64,000 bases of DNA from Flaccisagitta enflata (Eukaryota; Chaetognatha; Sagittoidea; Aphragmophora): positions 3,782,001 to 3,846,000 of the forward strand of contig OZ231126.1 in assembly GCA_965153355.1 (NCBI GenBank), in the 5' to 3' direction. Shown here piece by piece: positions 15,610 to 25,723 of the stretch (position 1 is the first letter of the stretch; every line of letters starts with the position of its first letter). Position numbers and translations under genes: made by a program. The notes beneath the pieces were generated by a model. The model had not been told where the DNA came from and did no database searches. It saw nothing but the letters and a program-made list of their open reading frames with translations.

Positions 15610-16427
15610 CTCTAGTTTATTGCATGAATGTACCAAATTAGGAGGTTTTCCTAGAAGCAAAGGTCTGAATTTAGAGATCAAATCATGTCGGCAACACTAC
15701 AGACTTCCTATGGCAATGAAATAATCCCCATTGTAAGCCTATGGTGTTGCCGACAAGATTTTTTGTCTGATTTCAAACCCCAAATTGTGAGAAATCCCTC
15801 TTTTATTGGATATTTTTGGAAAGGGCCTGAGTATATAAATATATAGAATTTGACCAAATTCTCAACCTCCCTAGTGAATTTTCAAGCGTCTTTCCAACCT
15901 ATGCTTTTATTTACATCTATCCACCGCACCCCCTCCTAAGGCCTTGCAAGCCACAAATACATACTCTGAAGCCCTAAATCGGCCCTCTCATGTCCCCTCT
16001 GACCTGAAATTACCCCATAAGGCCTGAATTTTGCCATCAGATTCATATATAGCCATACAGGTGTCAATTGTGCCCTTGTAACATCCCCCTGAAATAAAAC
16101 GTCCATAATAGAGAGGAGGGTGTCCAATATCCCTGAAGTATGTCCTCGAATGACTCATTTCTACACAATTCAAACTCAATGATGAAGTTTATTACAATTG
16201 TTGGTGAAATGATGGGCCAATGAGTAAAACCAAGATTTGCTCTCAAAAGCCACTCCTCTCCTCCCACCCCCCACCCCAACAAAAAAAGATAAATAAAACC
16301 GCAGTGTTATATCGTGTTGTAGACAGATGGACCGACGTAATAGACGGATGGACTGACGAACCAAACTGCAGATAGGAAAGGTGGTTTAAAAATCAAGATA
16401 TGAAAAAAATAAGATTGTTTTTGTTAA
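15610..16427. other. No gene recognised
   Basis: Contains a short inverted pair GTCGGCAACAC..GGTGTTGCCGAC (about 15690-15750) and CCCACCCCC-rich sequence near 16265. Short open frames on the minus strand have no recognisable content. Confidence 0.5.
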
Positions 16428-16477
16428 CAATGATAGAGGCCAGAGAGGAAAAAACATTCCTGACGGTGGCGATATGG
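16428..16477 (-). pseudogene. Decayed second copy of the GPCR TM1 exon
   Basis: Reads HIATVRNVFSSLASII, against HIEIVGNAASFLASIV in the intact exon at 17283-17354. Similarity runs on into the intron (GTTAACAAAAAC versus GGTAATAAAAAC), so this is a duplicated exon plus border. The donor G has become T at the equivalent place, which would block normal splicing. Confidence 0.7.
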
Positions 16478-16479
16478 CT

Positions 16480-17262
16480 TAATGAATGAATTGATGAATT
16501 ATTGAATGAACGAATGAATGAATGAATGAATGAATGAATGAATGAATGAATGAATGAATGAACGAATGAATGAATGAATGAATGAATGAATGAATGAATG
16601 AATAAATGAATAAAAATGAATGAATGAATGAATGAATGAATGAATGAATGAATGAATGAATGAATGAAGGAATGATTAAATGAATAGATAAAATGATTGA
16701 ATGAATCAATGAATCAATGACCAAATGAATAAAATGAATGATTGAATCGATGAATGAACGAATGAATGAATAAATGAATAAAAGGAATGAATGATTGAAT
16801 AAGATAAATGAATGAATGAATGGATGAATGAATAAACAAATTGATAATGTAATGAATGAATGAATGAATGAATGAATGAATGAATGAATGAATGAATGAA
16901 TGAATGAATAAATGAATGAAAGAATGAATGAATGAATGAATGAATGAATGAATGAATGAATGAATGAATGAATGAATGAATGAATGAATGAATGAATGAA
17001 TGAATGAATGAATGAATGAATGGGTGAATGAATGAATGAATGAACGAATGAATAAATGAATGAGTAAAACAAATGAATGATTAAATAAAATAAGTGAAAG
17101 AATGAATGAATGAATAACTGAATGAATGAATGACTAAATGGATAATGCAATGAATGAATGAATGAATGAATGAATGAATGAATGAAAGAATGAATGAATG
17201 AATGAATGAATGAATGAATGAATGAAGGGATTGGTGAATAATGAAAGGGTGAATGAATGAAC
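16480..17262. repeat. (TGAA)n microsatellite between the two TM1 exon copies
   Basis: TGAA tetranucleotides with many single-base variants and short deletions. It fills the gap between the duplicated TM1 exons exactly, which suggests that exon and array were copied together or that the array arose between copies. Confidence 0.97.
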
Positions 17263-17282
17263 AAATGAGTTGTTTTTATTAC

Positions 17283-17354
17283 CTACGATAGAAGCCAGAA
17301 AGGAAGCCGCATTTCCGACAATCTCGATGTGGTCTTGAAAATCGAATTTGGGCT
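17283..17354 (-). CDS. Class B GPCR exon: start of TM1
   Basis: Seventy-two bases: two bases, 23 codons (PKFDFQDHIEIVGNAASFLA then SIV) and one base, between acceptor GTTAAGCAG and donor GTAATA. Its phase 1 end joins in frame to the exon at 11135-11288. Short for an exon but both borders and the phase are right. Confidence 0.72.
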   Translation of the reverse strand, partial: SPNSIFKTTSRLSEMRLPFWLLS

Positions 17355-17673
17355 CTGCTTAACCAAAAGTGATAACGAATAGAAAAAAAGAAGAGAAGAG
17401 AAAGAAAAATTACCGTATCATCTCTGCCGGAAATACAGATACAGATGGACAAAGGAGGGAAAACTCCGTGCAAGCGAGAGATAATAGGCGTGGGTTCGTA
17501 TGTCCGAAATGTCCATCCGTCCATGTAATTTTTGGCTTCATCAAGTTGTTTTTTCTCGATGGGGTCCATAAGACAGCCTCAAAAATTTTTGTCGTGTAGT
17601 GAGTTGTTAGTTGCCAACCGTCTGAAATTTGAGAACCAGCACTCAGATAATGATAAAACTTGGTCAGTGTCAT

Positions 17674-17716
17674 TTTTAGATGCGTCCACGCATCTCTATA
17701 AGAGGGCTTTGTACTA
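17674..17716 (-). repeat. Solo hairpin end, subfamily C
   Basis: TTTTTAGATGCGTCCACGCATCTCTATAAGAGG: stem AGATGCG / CGCATCT, loop TCCA, then the CTATAAGAGG block common to the family. The rest of the element is missing. Confidence 0.75.
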
Positions 17717-18021
17717 ACTTGTTTTAACGTTAACTGTTTAAAAATTATCATGCGCTGCATTGTTATCTTTTTTACAGTTAAAAACGGAAGCATCGATTCC
17801 CTTTATTTTATGCTTAATCTCTTCATAAAGATAGGATGAATAGACAAAGTTAGTATCGGAGAAAATCTTTAACAAAAACAGTTTCAGACAGAATATCATC
17901 ATTTCTACAACATATGTCTGAAACTCGAGGGGACCTCGATTGCAAGTACCGATTCCATTGTGTCAAAGTTATATTTATGTTTCTACATTCCTATGCTTCT
18001 TATGTATGGATTTTTACCGCA

Positions 18022-18182
18022 TTTTTAGTAGCGGACACGCAACTCTATAAGAGGCTTTGTCCGTCCATCCGTTGGTTGGTTGGTTGGTCGGTCCGTAACC
18101 ATCGAGTCGAAAAGTGAGAAAACGCGCATTTCCGCCCCTGCCCACCCGTCCGCAACTGATGGCCGTGTATCCGGCCTTGTTT
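18022..18182 (-). repeat. Hairpin-ended repeat, subfamily A
   Basis: In reverse orientation: hairpin AGTAGCGGACACGCAACT, CTATAAGAGGCTTTGTCC, degenerate GTCC repeats, then CCGTCCGCAACTGATGG and GGCCTTGTT. The stem word CGCAACT recurs 120 bp away as GCAACTGATG. Confidence 0.88.
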
Positions 18183-18349
18183 CCTGCTCTAAGCTCACCC
18201 CGCCATCGAAAAACATGTTTATAGGTGCAATTCCGCGATATTGAGGGAGACTTTTGTGTGGTAAATAAATAGTCTGGAACAGATCTGGCCAGAGGGGGAG
18301 CCCAGTCCCAAATAGGTGCTCGAGATAAGAAAAGAAAAATAGTGAAAAA

Positions 18350-19058
18350 CAGGTCGCCCAAGGGAAATATGTGGTCAGCGATACCCGTTGCCCTGCTTTG
18401 AGTGATTGTTAATTTGAGTGAGGGGAAGCAGGGCAGCGGCCCCAAAAGGGACGAAGTCCTGTAGAACACAGGGGGACTTTCATTCATCCTGCCTGAAGAA
18501 GTGGATGAGATGCTAGAGCCTAAATTGAGGTCTAAGAAGGCTGATTTAAGCTTGAAAGGGCTGACTTGAGCCTTGAGAGAGTTGGATTAAGGCTTGGAAG
18601 GTCAGAGGACTGACTTAAAGCTCAGAGGACTGACTTAAAGGTCAGAGGACTGACTTTAGATAGCTGATTTGAGGCCTGAGAGGCCAGGTTTGAGGCCTGA
18701 GAGTTGGATTTGAGGCCTGAGAAGCCTAATTTGAGGCTAAAGAGGTTGGATATGAGGCCTGAGAGGCTGGATTTGAGGCCTGAGAGGCTGGATTTGAGGC
18801 CTGAGAGGCTGGATTTGAGGCCTGAGAGGCTGGATTTGAGGCCTGAGAGGCTGGATTTGAGGCCTGAGAGGCCTGAGAGGCCTGAGAGGCCAGATTTGAG
18901 GTCTCAGAGGCCAGATTTGAGGTTTCAGAGGCCAGATTTGAGGACTGAGGGGCTGGATGAGGGGGGGACAAATGGACGGACAAACGGACGGACGGATGAA
19001 TGAAAGTCCCCCTGTGTTCTACAGGACTTCGTCCCTTTCGGGGCCGCTGCCCAAAAGG
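18350..19058 (+). repeat. Minisatellite cassette, barcode type i, complete
   Basis: Head GGTCAGCGATACCCGTTGCC, then GGGCAGCGGCCCCAAAAGGG, barcode AAGTCCTGTAGAACACAGGG, then an array of TGAGGCCTGAGAGGCTGGAT units (18510-18950), then the inverse barcode CCCTGTGTTCTACAGGACTT and GGGGCCGCTGCCCAAAAGG. The open frames LDLRPER.. are the array read as protein. Confidence 0.85.
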
Positions 19059-19166
19059 AAAACAAGGCCAGATATACGGTCACCCTAGTCGTGTGCGGGT
19101 GTGCAGGAGTAGTGCTGGAGAGAGTCACTAAGGCATCCGGGCAGGGTCCGTATGCTGAAAACACTC

Positions 19167-19321
19167 AACAAGGCCGGATACACGGCCACCAGTTGCGGAC
19201 GGGTGGGCAGGAGCGGATATACACGTTTTCCCACTTTTTGACTCGTGCAGACGGATGGATGGACCAATGGACCGACGGACGGACAAAGCCACTTGTAGAG
19301 TTGCGTGTCCGCAACTAAAAA
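19167..19321 (+). repeat. Hairpin-ended repeat, subfamily A
   Basis: AACAAGGCCGGATACACGG, AGTTGCGGACGGGTGGGC, GTTTTCCCACTTTTTGACTC, degenerate GGAC repeats, GAGTTGCGTGTCCGCAACT and AAAAA. Preceded at 19060-19165 by the 5' half of a subfamily B copy (CCTAGTCGTGTGCGGGTGTG). Confidence 0.9.
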
Positions 19322-19332
19322 CACCGAAAAAG

Positions 19333-19905
19333 TAAATAGTCGCAAAAGCGTTAGATGGTCAGCGGTACCCGTGCCCTGCCTAAGTAGGTTGTGGTTGAAG
19401 TTGAGGGGGGAGCAGCGCAGCGGCCCCAAACCTATGCTTTCACACATATGGGGGATTTTCTCCTTCGTCCCTCCCCCCCTCAAATCACAGTCTTGAGGCC
19501 CAAATTCCAGTCTCAAGGCCCAAATCCCAATCTCGAGGCCCAAATCCCAGCCTCAAGGCCCAAATCCTAGCCTCAAGGCCCAAATCCTAGCCAGTAGGCT
19601 GAGATTTGGGCCTCAAGGCCGGGATCTGGGCCTCTTGGCTGAGATTTTGTCGTTGAGGCTGAGATTTGGTCTTCAAGACTGAAATCTGGGCCTCCAGGCT
19701 CGGATTTAGGCCTTGAGGCTAGGATTTAGGCCTTGAGGCTGTGATTTGGGCCTCAAGACTGGGATTTGAGCCTCGAGACTGGAATTTGGGCCTCGTGACT
19801 GGGATTTGAGGGGGGGGGACGTAGAAGGAGAAGGAGAAGGAGCAGGAGAAAATCCCCCATATGTGTCATATAGGTCATCGACCCCTTCGGGGCCGCTGCC
19901 CAAAA
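19333..19905 (+). repeat. Minisatellite cassette, barcode type ii
   Basis: Head AGTCGCAAAAGCGTTAGATG and GTCAGCGGTACCC, then GCAGCGGCCCC, barcode CCTATGCTTTCACACATATG, an array of GGGCCTCAAGGCTGGGATTT-like units, and the end GTCATCGACCCCTTCGGGG then CCGCTGCCC. Confidence 0.83.
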
Positions 19906-19969
19906 GGGGACATACCGACTGACCGACCAACTGACATAGTGGGGTGTAGAGTCGCGTAGCATGCGATTA

Positions 19970-20138
19970 AAACAAGGCCGGATACAGGGCCATCAGTTGC
20001 AGACGGGTGGGCAGGGGCGGAAATGCAACTGTCCGCAACTAAAAATGTTCTAAAACGCTTATTTTCCCACTTTTCGACTCATGCAGATGGACCAACGGAC
20101 GGATGGTCTTATAGAGTTGCGTGTTAGCAACTAATAGT
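19970..20138 (+). repeat. Hairpin-ended repeat, subfamily A, internally rearranged
   Basis: AACAAGGCCGGATACAGGGC start and hairpin-like GAGTTGCGTGTTAGCAACTA end. A second hairpin end (TGTCCGCAACTAAAAATG) lies inside at 20030-20048, as if one copy had recombined with another. Confidence 0.75.
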
Positions 20139-20735
20139 CGCAAAAGCGTTAGATGGTCAGCGGTACCCATGCCCTGCTTAAGTAGGTTGTGGTTGAAGTT
20201 GAGGGGGGAGCAGGGCAGCGGCCCCGAAGGGGTCGATGACCTATGCTTTCACACATATGGGGAATTTTCTCCTCCTTCGAGCAATTGGGATTGGGGCCTT
20301 AAGGCTTGGATTAAGGCCTTGGGGCTGGCATTTTGGGTGGGGATTTTGGCCTTAAGACAGGGATTTTGGCCTTGGGGCTAGGATTTAGGCCTTCAGGCTG
20401 TGATTAGGGCCTTCAGGCTGTGATTTGGGCCCTGAGTATAGGATTTGGGTCTTTAGGATGGGATTTGGGCCTTGAGGCTGGGATTTGGGCCTCCAACTGG
20501 GATTTGGGCCTTGAGACTGGGATTTTGGCCTCAAGAATGGAATTTGGGCCTCAAGGATAGGATTTGGACCTTGAGGCTGGGATTTAGGCCTCGAGACTGG
20601 GATTTGGGCCTCATAGTAGGATTTGGGTCGGGGGGGGGGGGGACGGAGGAGAAGAAGAAGAAGGAGGAGGAGGAGAAAATTCCCCATATGTGTGAAAGCA
20701 TAGGTCATCGACCCCTTCGGAGCCGCTGCCCAAAA
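20133..20735 (+). repeat. Minisatellite cassette, barcode type ii, complete
   Basis: Same head, GCAGGGCAGCGGCCCCGAAG, barcode GACCTATGCTTTCACACATA both left and (inverted) right, array of GGGCCTTGAGGCTGGGATTT-like units between 20280 and 20630. Confidence 0.87.
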
Positions 20736-20749
20736 AATGGGAAAAAAGA

Positions 20750-21356
20750 TAATAGTCGCAAAAGCGTTACATGGTCAGCGGTACCCGATGCCCCTAAGTT
20801 AGTTTATGTAGGGATGTGAAGGTGAGAGGGGCAGCGGCCCCGGAGGGGCAGATGACCTATGACTCCACACAGGGCGATTTTTAAGAGGCCTAATCTAGAA
20901 TCTGAAAGGCCCGATTTTAGTTCTGGGAGGCGTGAGGTGCCTGATTTAGGGTCTTAGCTACCTCAGGTAATTCTAAAAGGCTTGAATTGGGGTCTGAGAG
21001 GATTGAATTTGAGTCTGGGTGGGAGGCTTTTGTTGAGTTCTTAGAGGCCAGATTTGCAGTCTGAGAGGTCTGATTTGGGATTTGACAGACCTGATTTGAG
21101 GTCTGAGTTGCCTTCTTTGAGCTCTGAGAGGCAAGAATTGGGTCTGAGGGGCTTGAGTTAGAGATTGAAGGGCTTGAATTGGAGTCTGAGAGGCTTGAAT
21201 TGGGGTCTCAGAGGCGTGATTTGGTGTCTGAGAGGCCTGATTAGGGTCTGTGGGTCTGATTAGAGGCCAAGGGGGGGGGGGACGGAAAACGGAAACCGGA
21301 GAAAAAAGCCCTGTGTGGAATCATAGGTCATCTGCCCCTCCGTGGCCGCTGCCCAA
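20750..21356 (+). repeat. Minisatellite cassette, third barcode type
   Basis: Head AGTCGCAAAAGCGTTACATG; barcode GATGACCTATGACTCCACAC and its inverse GTGTGGAATCATAGGTCATC; array of GGTCTGAGAGGCCTGATTTG-like units. Left and right barcodes match each other rather than those of neighbouring cassettes. Confidence 0.83.
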
Positions 21357-21359
21357 CAG

Positions 21360-21360
21360 A

Positions 21361-21418
<58 letters not shown>
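21360..21418. repeat. (GA)n microsatellite
   Basis: Pure GA run directly after a cassette end. Confidence 0.97.
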
Positions 21419-21420
<2 letters not shown>

Positions 21421-21527
21421 CAAGCCTAAGAGTAAGAGGCAAGACATGGGCAAAAGTCTGGCAGGGGCCAAGGCAGGGGATAGGTGTATCACTTTTTTTT
21501 TCAAATTTTTTTTTGTTTTCAGTTTGT

Positions 21528-22022
21528 TTTTGGGCAGCGGCCCCAAAGGGGACAAAGTCCTGTAGAACACAGGGACTTTTGTTCGTCCGTTTGTCCGTTC
21601 GTTAGTCCCCCCAGGCCCTCTCAGGCCGGAAATCTGCCCTCTCAGGCCTGAAATATACCCTCTCAGGCTTGAAATCTGCCCTCTCAGGCCTTGAATCTGC
21701 CCTCTCAGGCCTTGAATCTGCCTTCTCAGGCCTGAAATCTGCCTTCTCAGGCCTGAAACCTGTCCTCTCAGACCTTAGATCTGCCCTTGCAGATTCAAGG
21801 CCTGAGAGGGCAGATTTCAGGCCTGAGAGGGCTGATTTCAGGCCTGAGAGGGCCTGGGGGGGAACTGACGGACGGACGAATGGACGAATGGACGAATGGT
21901 CAAACAAAAGTCCCCTGTGTTCAACAGGACTACATCCCCTTTGGGGCCGCTGCCCTGCTTCCTCTCATTCCTCTCATTCGGGTATCGCTGACCACATATT
22001 GCCCTTGGGCGACCTGTTTTCC
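21528..22022 (-). repeat. Minisatellite cassette, barcode type i, reverse orientation
   Basis: GGGCAGCGGCCCCAAAGGGG and GTCCTGTAGAACACAGG at the left; array of CCCTCTCAGGCCTGAAATCT units which flips to GGCCTGAGAGGGCAGATTTC near 21790, so the array itself contains an inversion; right end CCCCTGTGTTCAACAGGACT and the head GGTATCGCTGACCACATATT in reverse. Confidence 0.82.
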
Positions 22023-22025
22023 TTT

Positions 22026-22560
22026 TGGGCAGCAGCCCCGAAGGGGCCGATGACCTATGCTTTCACACAGGAGAAAATTCTCCTCCTTCTCCTCCTCCTT
22101 CTTCTCCGTCCACCCCCTAGATCAGCCTTAAAGCCCAAAATCTAGCCTCAAGGCTCAATTATTAGCCTTGAGGCTCAATTATTAGCTTTGAGGCTCAAAT
22201 TCCAGCTACTAGCCTCAAATTTCAGCCTCACATCTTAAAATCCAGCCTCAAGGCTCAAATTGAGCCTCAAAGCCCAGAATCCAGCCTCTCCACTTCTCCT
22301 CCTTCTTCTCCTCCTTCTCTGTCCACCCCCTCAACCCTCAAATCTAGACTTGAAGCCAAAAATCCAGCCTCGAGGCTCAAATTCCAACCTGAAGGCTTAT
22401 ATTCCAGCTTCAAGCCTCAGATTCCAGCTTCAAAGACTCAAATTCAGCCTCAAGGCTCAGAATCGAGCCTCAAAGCCCAGAATCCAGCTTTGAGGCTAAA
22501 TATCCAGCCACGTGGCCTCAATTTTAGCCTCCAAGCTCAAATTGCAGCCTCTACAGTCAG
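22026..22560 (-). repeat. Minisatellite cassette, barcode type ii, truncated
   Basis: GGGCAGCAGCCCCGAAGGGG and GATGACCTATGCTTTCACAC at the left, two blocks of CTCAAATTCCAGCCTCAAGG-like units with a second GTCCACCCCCT start near 22320. No right terminus. Confidence 0.75.
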
Positions 22561-22584
22561 TGGACATACCGGTATAGGTATAAA

Positions 22585-23335
22585 TCTCTACGGTTTGTTA
22601 TAATTCGCAGAGAAAGATCATTTCAAATATAAGGTTAATCACTAAGTTGAAAAAACTTTCTTGGCTTAGGAATCAACTAAGATCAGAGACATTTCTACAG
22701 AGAGGCCATGCAAAATGATGAAAAATCATGTTTTTCCAAACGTCATAATGACCGATATATTCAGACATGAAATTTTGTGTAGATTACTAATATGAAGGTT
22801 CTACTAAGCATATAAGCAGTCAAGGTGTGCTGGAACATCTTGTCAACAGCATCATTGAAGGACCTTTAAATTAATCAAGTAAACCTATATGCTGCAGAAG
22901 TTTTTTTCGATTTTCAGATAAGTAAGTTTCACTCCTATAAATTTGATGAGAGGAAAAACAAAGATTTGAATTAGGGTGAGTTGGAGCTGCTTGTCAACTG
23001 CATCACTGAAGGATCCCTTCCTCAATCCTCAAGAGGCTATGTAAAATGATAAAAAGTGATGTTTTTCAAAAAATCATTGTAACCAATGTATTCAGTCATG
23101 AAATTTCGTTTAGATTGCAAATCTAATGGTGCCACTCAGCATATGAGTAGTCAAGGTATGCTGGAACAGCTTGTCAACAGCATCATTGAAGGGCACCTCA
23201 ATAAAACATGTAAAACTATACACAGCAGAAGTTATTATTTTCAGATAAGTACAGTAGATCTTGTCTAGACTTGAGATAATGGGGGCAAGCATTGGCGAAA
23301 CACAAATGAAGCCAGGGGAGTGATATATGAAACAT
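22585..23335 (+). repeat. Dispersed repeat, two tandem-like copies
   Basis: The block GTGCTGGAACATCTTGTCAAC near 22830 recurs as TATGCTGGAACAGCTTGTCAAC near 23160, each with GCATCATTGAAGG following. Inverted relatives lie at 28000-29230 (GATGCAGTTGAC..AGCAGCT). The tail AGTAGATCTTGTCTAGACTTG (23240-23265) recurs near 29212 in the same orientation. Confidence 0.7.
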
Positions 23336-25723
23336 TAATGGGGTCCAGAATGTCGATGGAATATCACAGGCGATTTGAGGATTGATATCTTAAGGTTTCT
23401 GACCCGTAGAATCTGTTTCTGAGGTCAAAAATGGCGAAATCTGGCGGGATCCCTTACCGCCCCTGGCCCTGATCGAGCATATGGGCCCCGGAATGAGCAT
23501 TTTTGTCATATTTTTAATCTTTGGAGCTAATTTATAGGCAAACTACACCATTTTTGGAGGTAAACCTACTAACATGAAGCTCTAGAATTCGATAGTGATA
23601 GCCTGAAGGAAATTTTACAACTATTTTTTTATGCAACCGGCCCTGAATGAGCATTATTGGCCCTAAATGAGCATATTTTGCTCAATTTTAGCCGATTTTC
23701 AATTTTCTGCCATCTAAACAAACAAACACACAAACTGTTTTCATCTTTCAAGTGAAAAACAAGTGATTTCGTTTGACCTGTTTTGCAGTGTCTGTCTGTC
23801 TGTCTGTCTCTGTCTATCTTAGTCTATCTTGGTAGTCTTAGCTTTTTTAAGTCGCGTGCTACGCGACTCTACACCCCGCTTTGTCAGTCCATTGGTCCAT
23901 CCATCCATTGGTCCATCCATCCATCATACTTTACTTCTTTTGTTTTTTTTTGCGGTTCTTGATCTCACTGTCCCGGCCCAAATGATGAAGTGACCTCAAA
24001 TACAGCCCCTGCCCACCCACACGCGACTGAGGTAGCTGTGTATCTGGTCTTGTTCCCACTCCATGCGAGTGTTTTCTGCCAGTCGTTATTTCTTTCAAGT
24101 TTAGGTCAGAGGACAATACAAGGCTAACAAGCATAGAATCAGAATTGTACATGGACATATTGATTGGTAAAAAAACAGACTGACAGTAAACACCATCAGT
24201 GACAGATAAACCGACATAAAGGGTGACAGAAAAAGAAAGTCAGAGAGCCAGATTGACTTTCAATTTTTTGCGCGGTTTACGCGCGCCTCTCTATTTTGTT
24301 TTGTGACAAACGGACATTTGAAGACCTGTAGATAAGATGGATACACATGCAGGCATACAGAATGAAACAGCAGAAACCACTTTTGTTGCGAACATGAACA
24401 CGCAACTGTGTCTGTAAGTGGCTTTGGTCGTCCATTGGTCCATGATCTGTCTATCCATGAAACAAGGCCAACACCTATAAGTCGCGTGCGAGACTTACAG
24501 ATTGACTTATAATGACTCAGTATACTCTTAAATGACTTTAAATGACTTAAAGAAATAAAATTGATAAAAAAAGTGAGTGTGACGGACCGACAGACCAACC
24601 AACCAACCAACCGACGGATGGACGAACGGACAAAGTGGGGTGTAGTCGCGTGCACGCGACTAAAAAAGTAAAAAGATAGGAAAACTAGTATTTTACACAC
24701 TGGTTGTGTAAAGCTCGGGTTTAAAACAAAACGGGATAAGATATGTTTGTCAGTGCTTTACATCTACGCAATTAAGAAAACATGGCAAATTCCATGACCA
24801 TTTGCACGGAAAGCTCTGTGAAAGATCTTCAAAATGGGACCTTGCTGGCTGTCCTAACTTTAATAATTTAGAAGTGACATTAGGATGAAGAAGGTGTGGT
24901 CTAGAATGTCAAAATTGATTGCAACGGGAATAAAAGATCTGACCACTTTTTTGTTTTTTAACAAGCCCGATCGGGCAACTAGATGCGTCATCTGCGTGAT
25001 ATTAGAAGAGGCGTAACGGACCGACGGACAGACGGACGGACGGACGGACCAACGGACGGACGGACGGATGGACAGACCCTCTTATAGAGATGCGATGACG
25101 CATCTAAAAAACTAGAAGGAATAGTTTTCACTTTTTTTTTCACGAGATTTCAGAATTTCTTTTCATTCTAGACCAATCCCAGGCCTGTAGTTCAAACGGT
25201 TTCAGAGTGAGAGCTTTTCTAAGCGAACTACTATTTTACTGAAATGTTCTTTTTTAATGAAATTACAAAACTGAACATGTTGTTCATTCATTTGTCATCT
25301 CTAAACAAAAAAAGCTAGAATATCCAGCATCGTTGCATTAGAAAGATATTTTGCAGAGCTTTCAAACGATAATGGATTTTCTATGTTTTAAGAACCAAGT
25401 TTGGGGAAAATTTTTTTAAAAAATCAAATGAGGGGGGAAGGAAATCAAAGACGGGGGGGGGGGAGAGAAAAACCAAAAGCCGCTCAACACCCCTGAAAAA
25501 AAAACGGTTAAGTTTGAAAGCTGAACCTATCGATGGATCGATGGAATGACGGACAGATGGATAGGTGGCAGGACAAAAGGGAAAAAGCAGATTGTAGAGT
25601 CGCGTGTACAAGACTAAAAACATCACTGTCATGATAGTCATAGAAACGGCTGGCATACATGCTTAAAGTTTTGTCATGTTGCTAATTGTTGCTACAATAA
25701 AATGTAGAGACAATAATGTTGCC
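23336..25723. repeat. Left arm of a 2.39-kb inverted repeat
   Basis: Matches 37699-40084 in inverse orientation with only scattered differences; two encoded 91- and 75-residue shadow frames are identical in both arms. Lengths differ by 2 bp. Contains nested hairpin-ended repeats (B at 23844-24054 and 24471-24666, C at 24959-25110). Its inner edge cuts the LINE ORF1 frame at 25723. Confidence 0.93.
24959..25110 (+). repeat. Hairpin-ended repeat, subfamily C (inside the left arm)
   Basis: AACAAGCCCGATCGGGCAAC, then CTAGATGCGTCATCTGCGTG, (GGAC)n, CCCTCTTATAGAG and hairpin AGATGCGATGACGCATCT with AAAAA. Stem word AGATGCGTC is near both ends. Confidence 0.88.

Larger units (their letters stand above)
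11135..17354 (-). pseudogene. Secretin-family (class B) GPCR, isolated TM1-TM2 part
   Basis: Exons 17354..17283 and 11288..11135 join in phase (G + CA) to read ..DHIEIVGNAASFLASIV-A-LLIFGYFRSLRCLRNKIHSQ.. then LIFSILLKIVFWSFLHISIR. TM1 followed by the intracellular loop FRSLRCLRNKIH and TM2 is the class B hormone-receptor signature (CRF, calcitonin, PDF receptor group). The second exon ends with a perfect GTGAGT donor in phase 2, but no TM3-TM7 exon is visible before the next minus-strand gene at 9272, and no hormone-binding domain exon is recognised upstream. It may be a broken gene, a gene split by a rearrangement, or one with exons I cannot see. Called pseudogene with that caveat; the two exons themselves look intact. 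Confidence 0.6.

Noticed and set aside
18704-19003. LDLRPERLDLRPER repeat frame as an extracellular repeat protein
   Set aside because: It is the cassette minisatellite in frame by chance; other cassettes are open in other frames.
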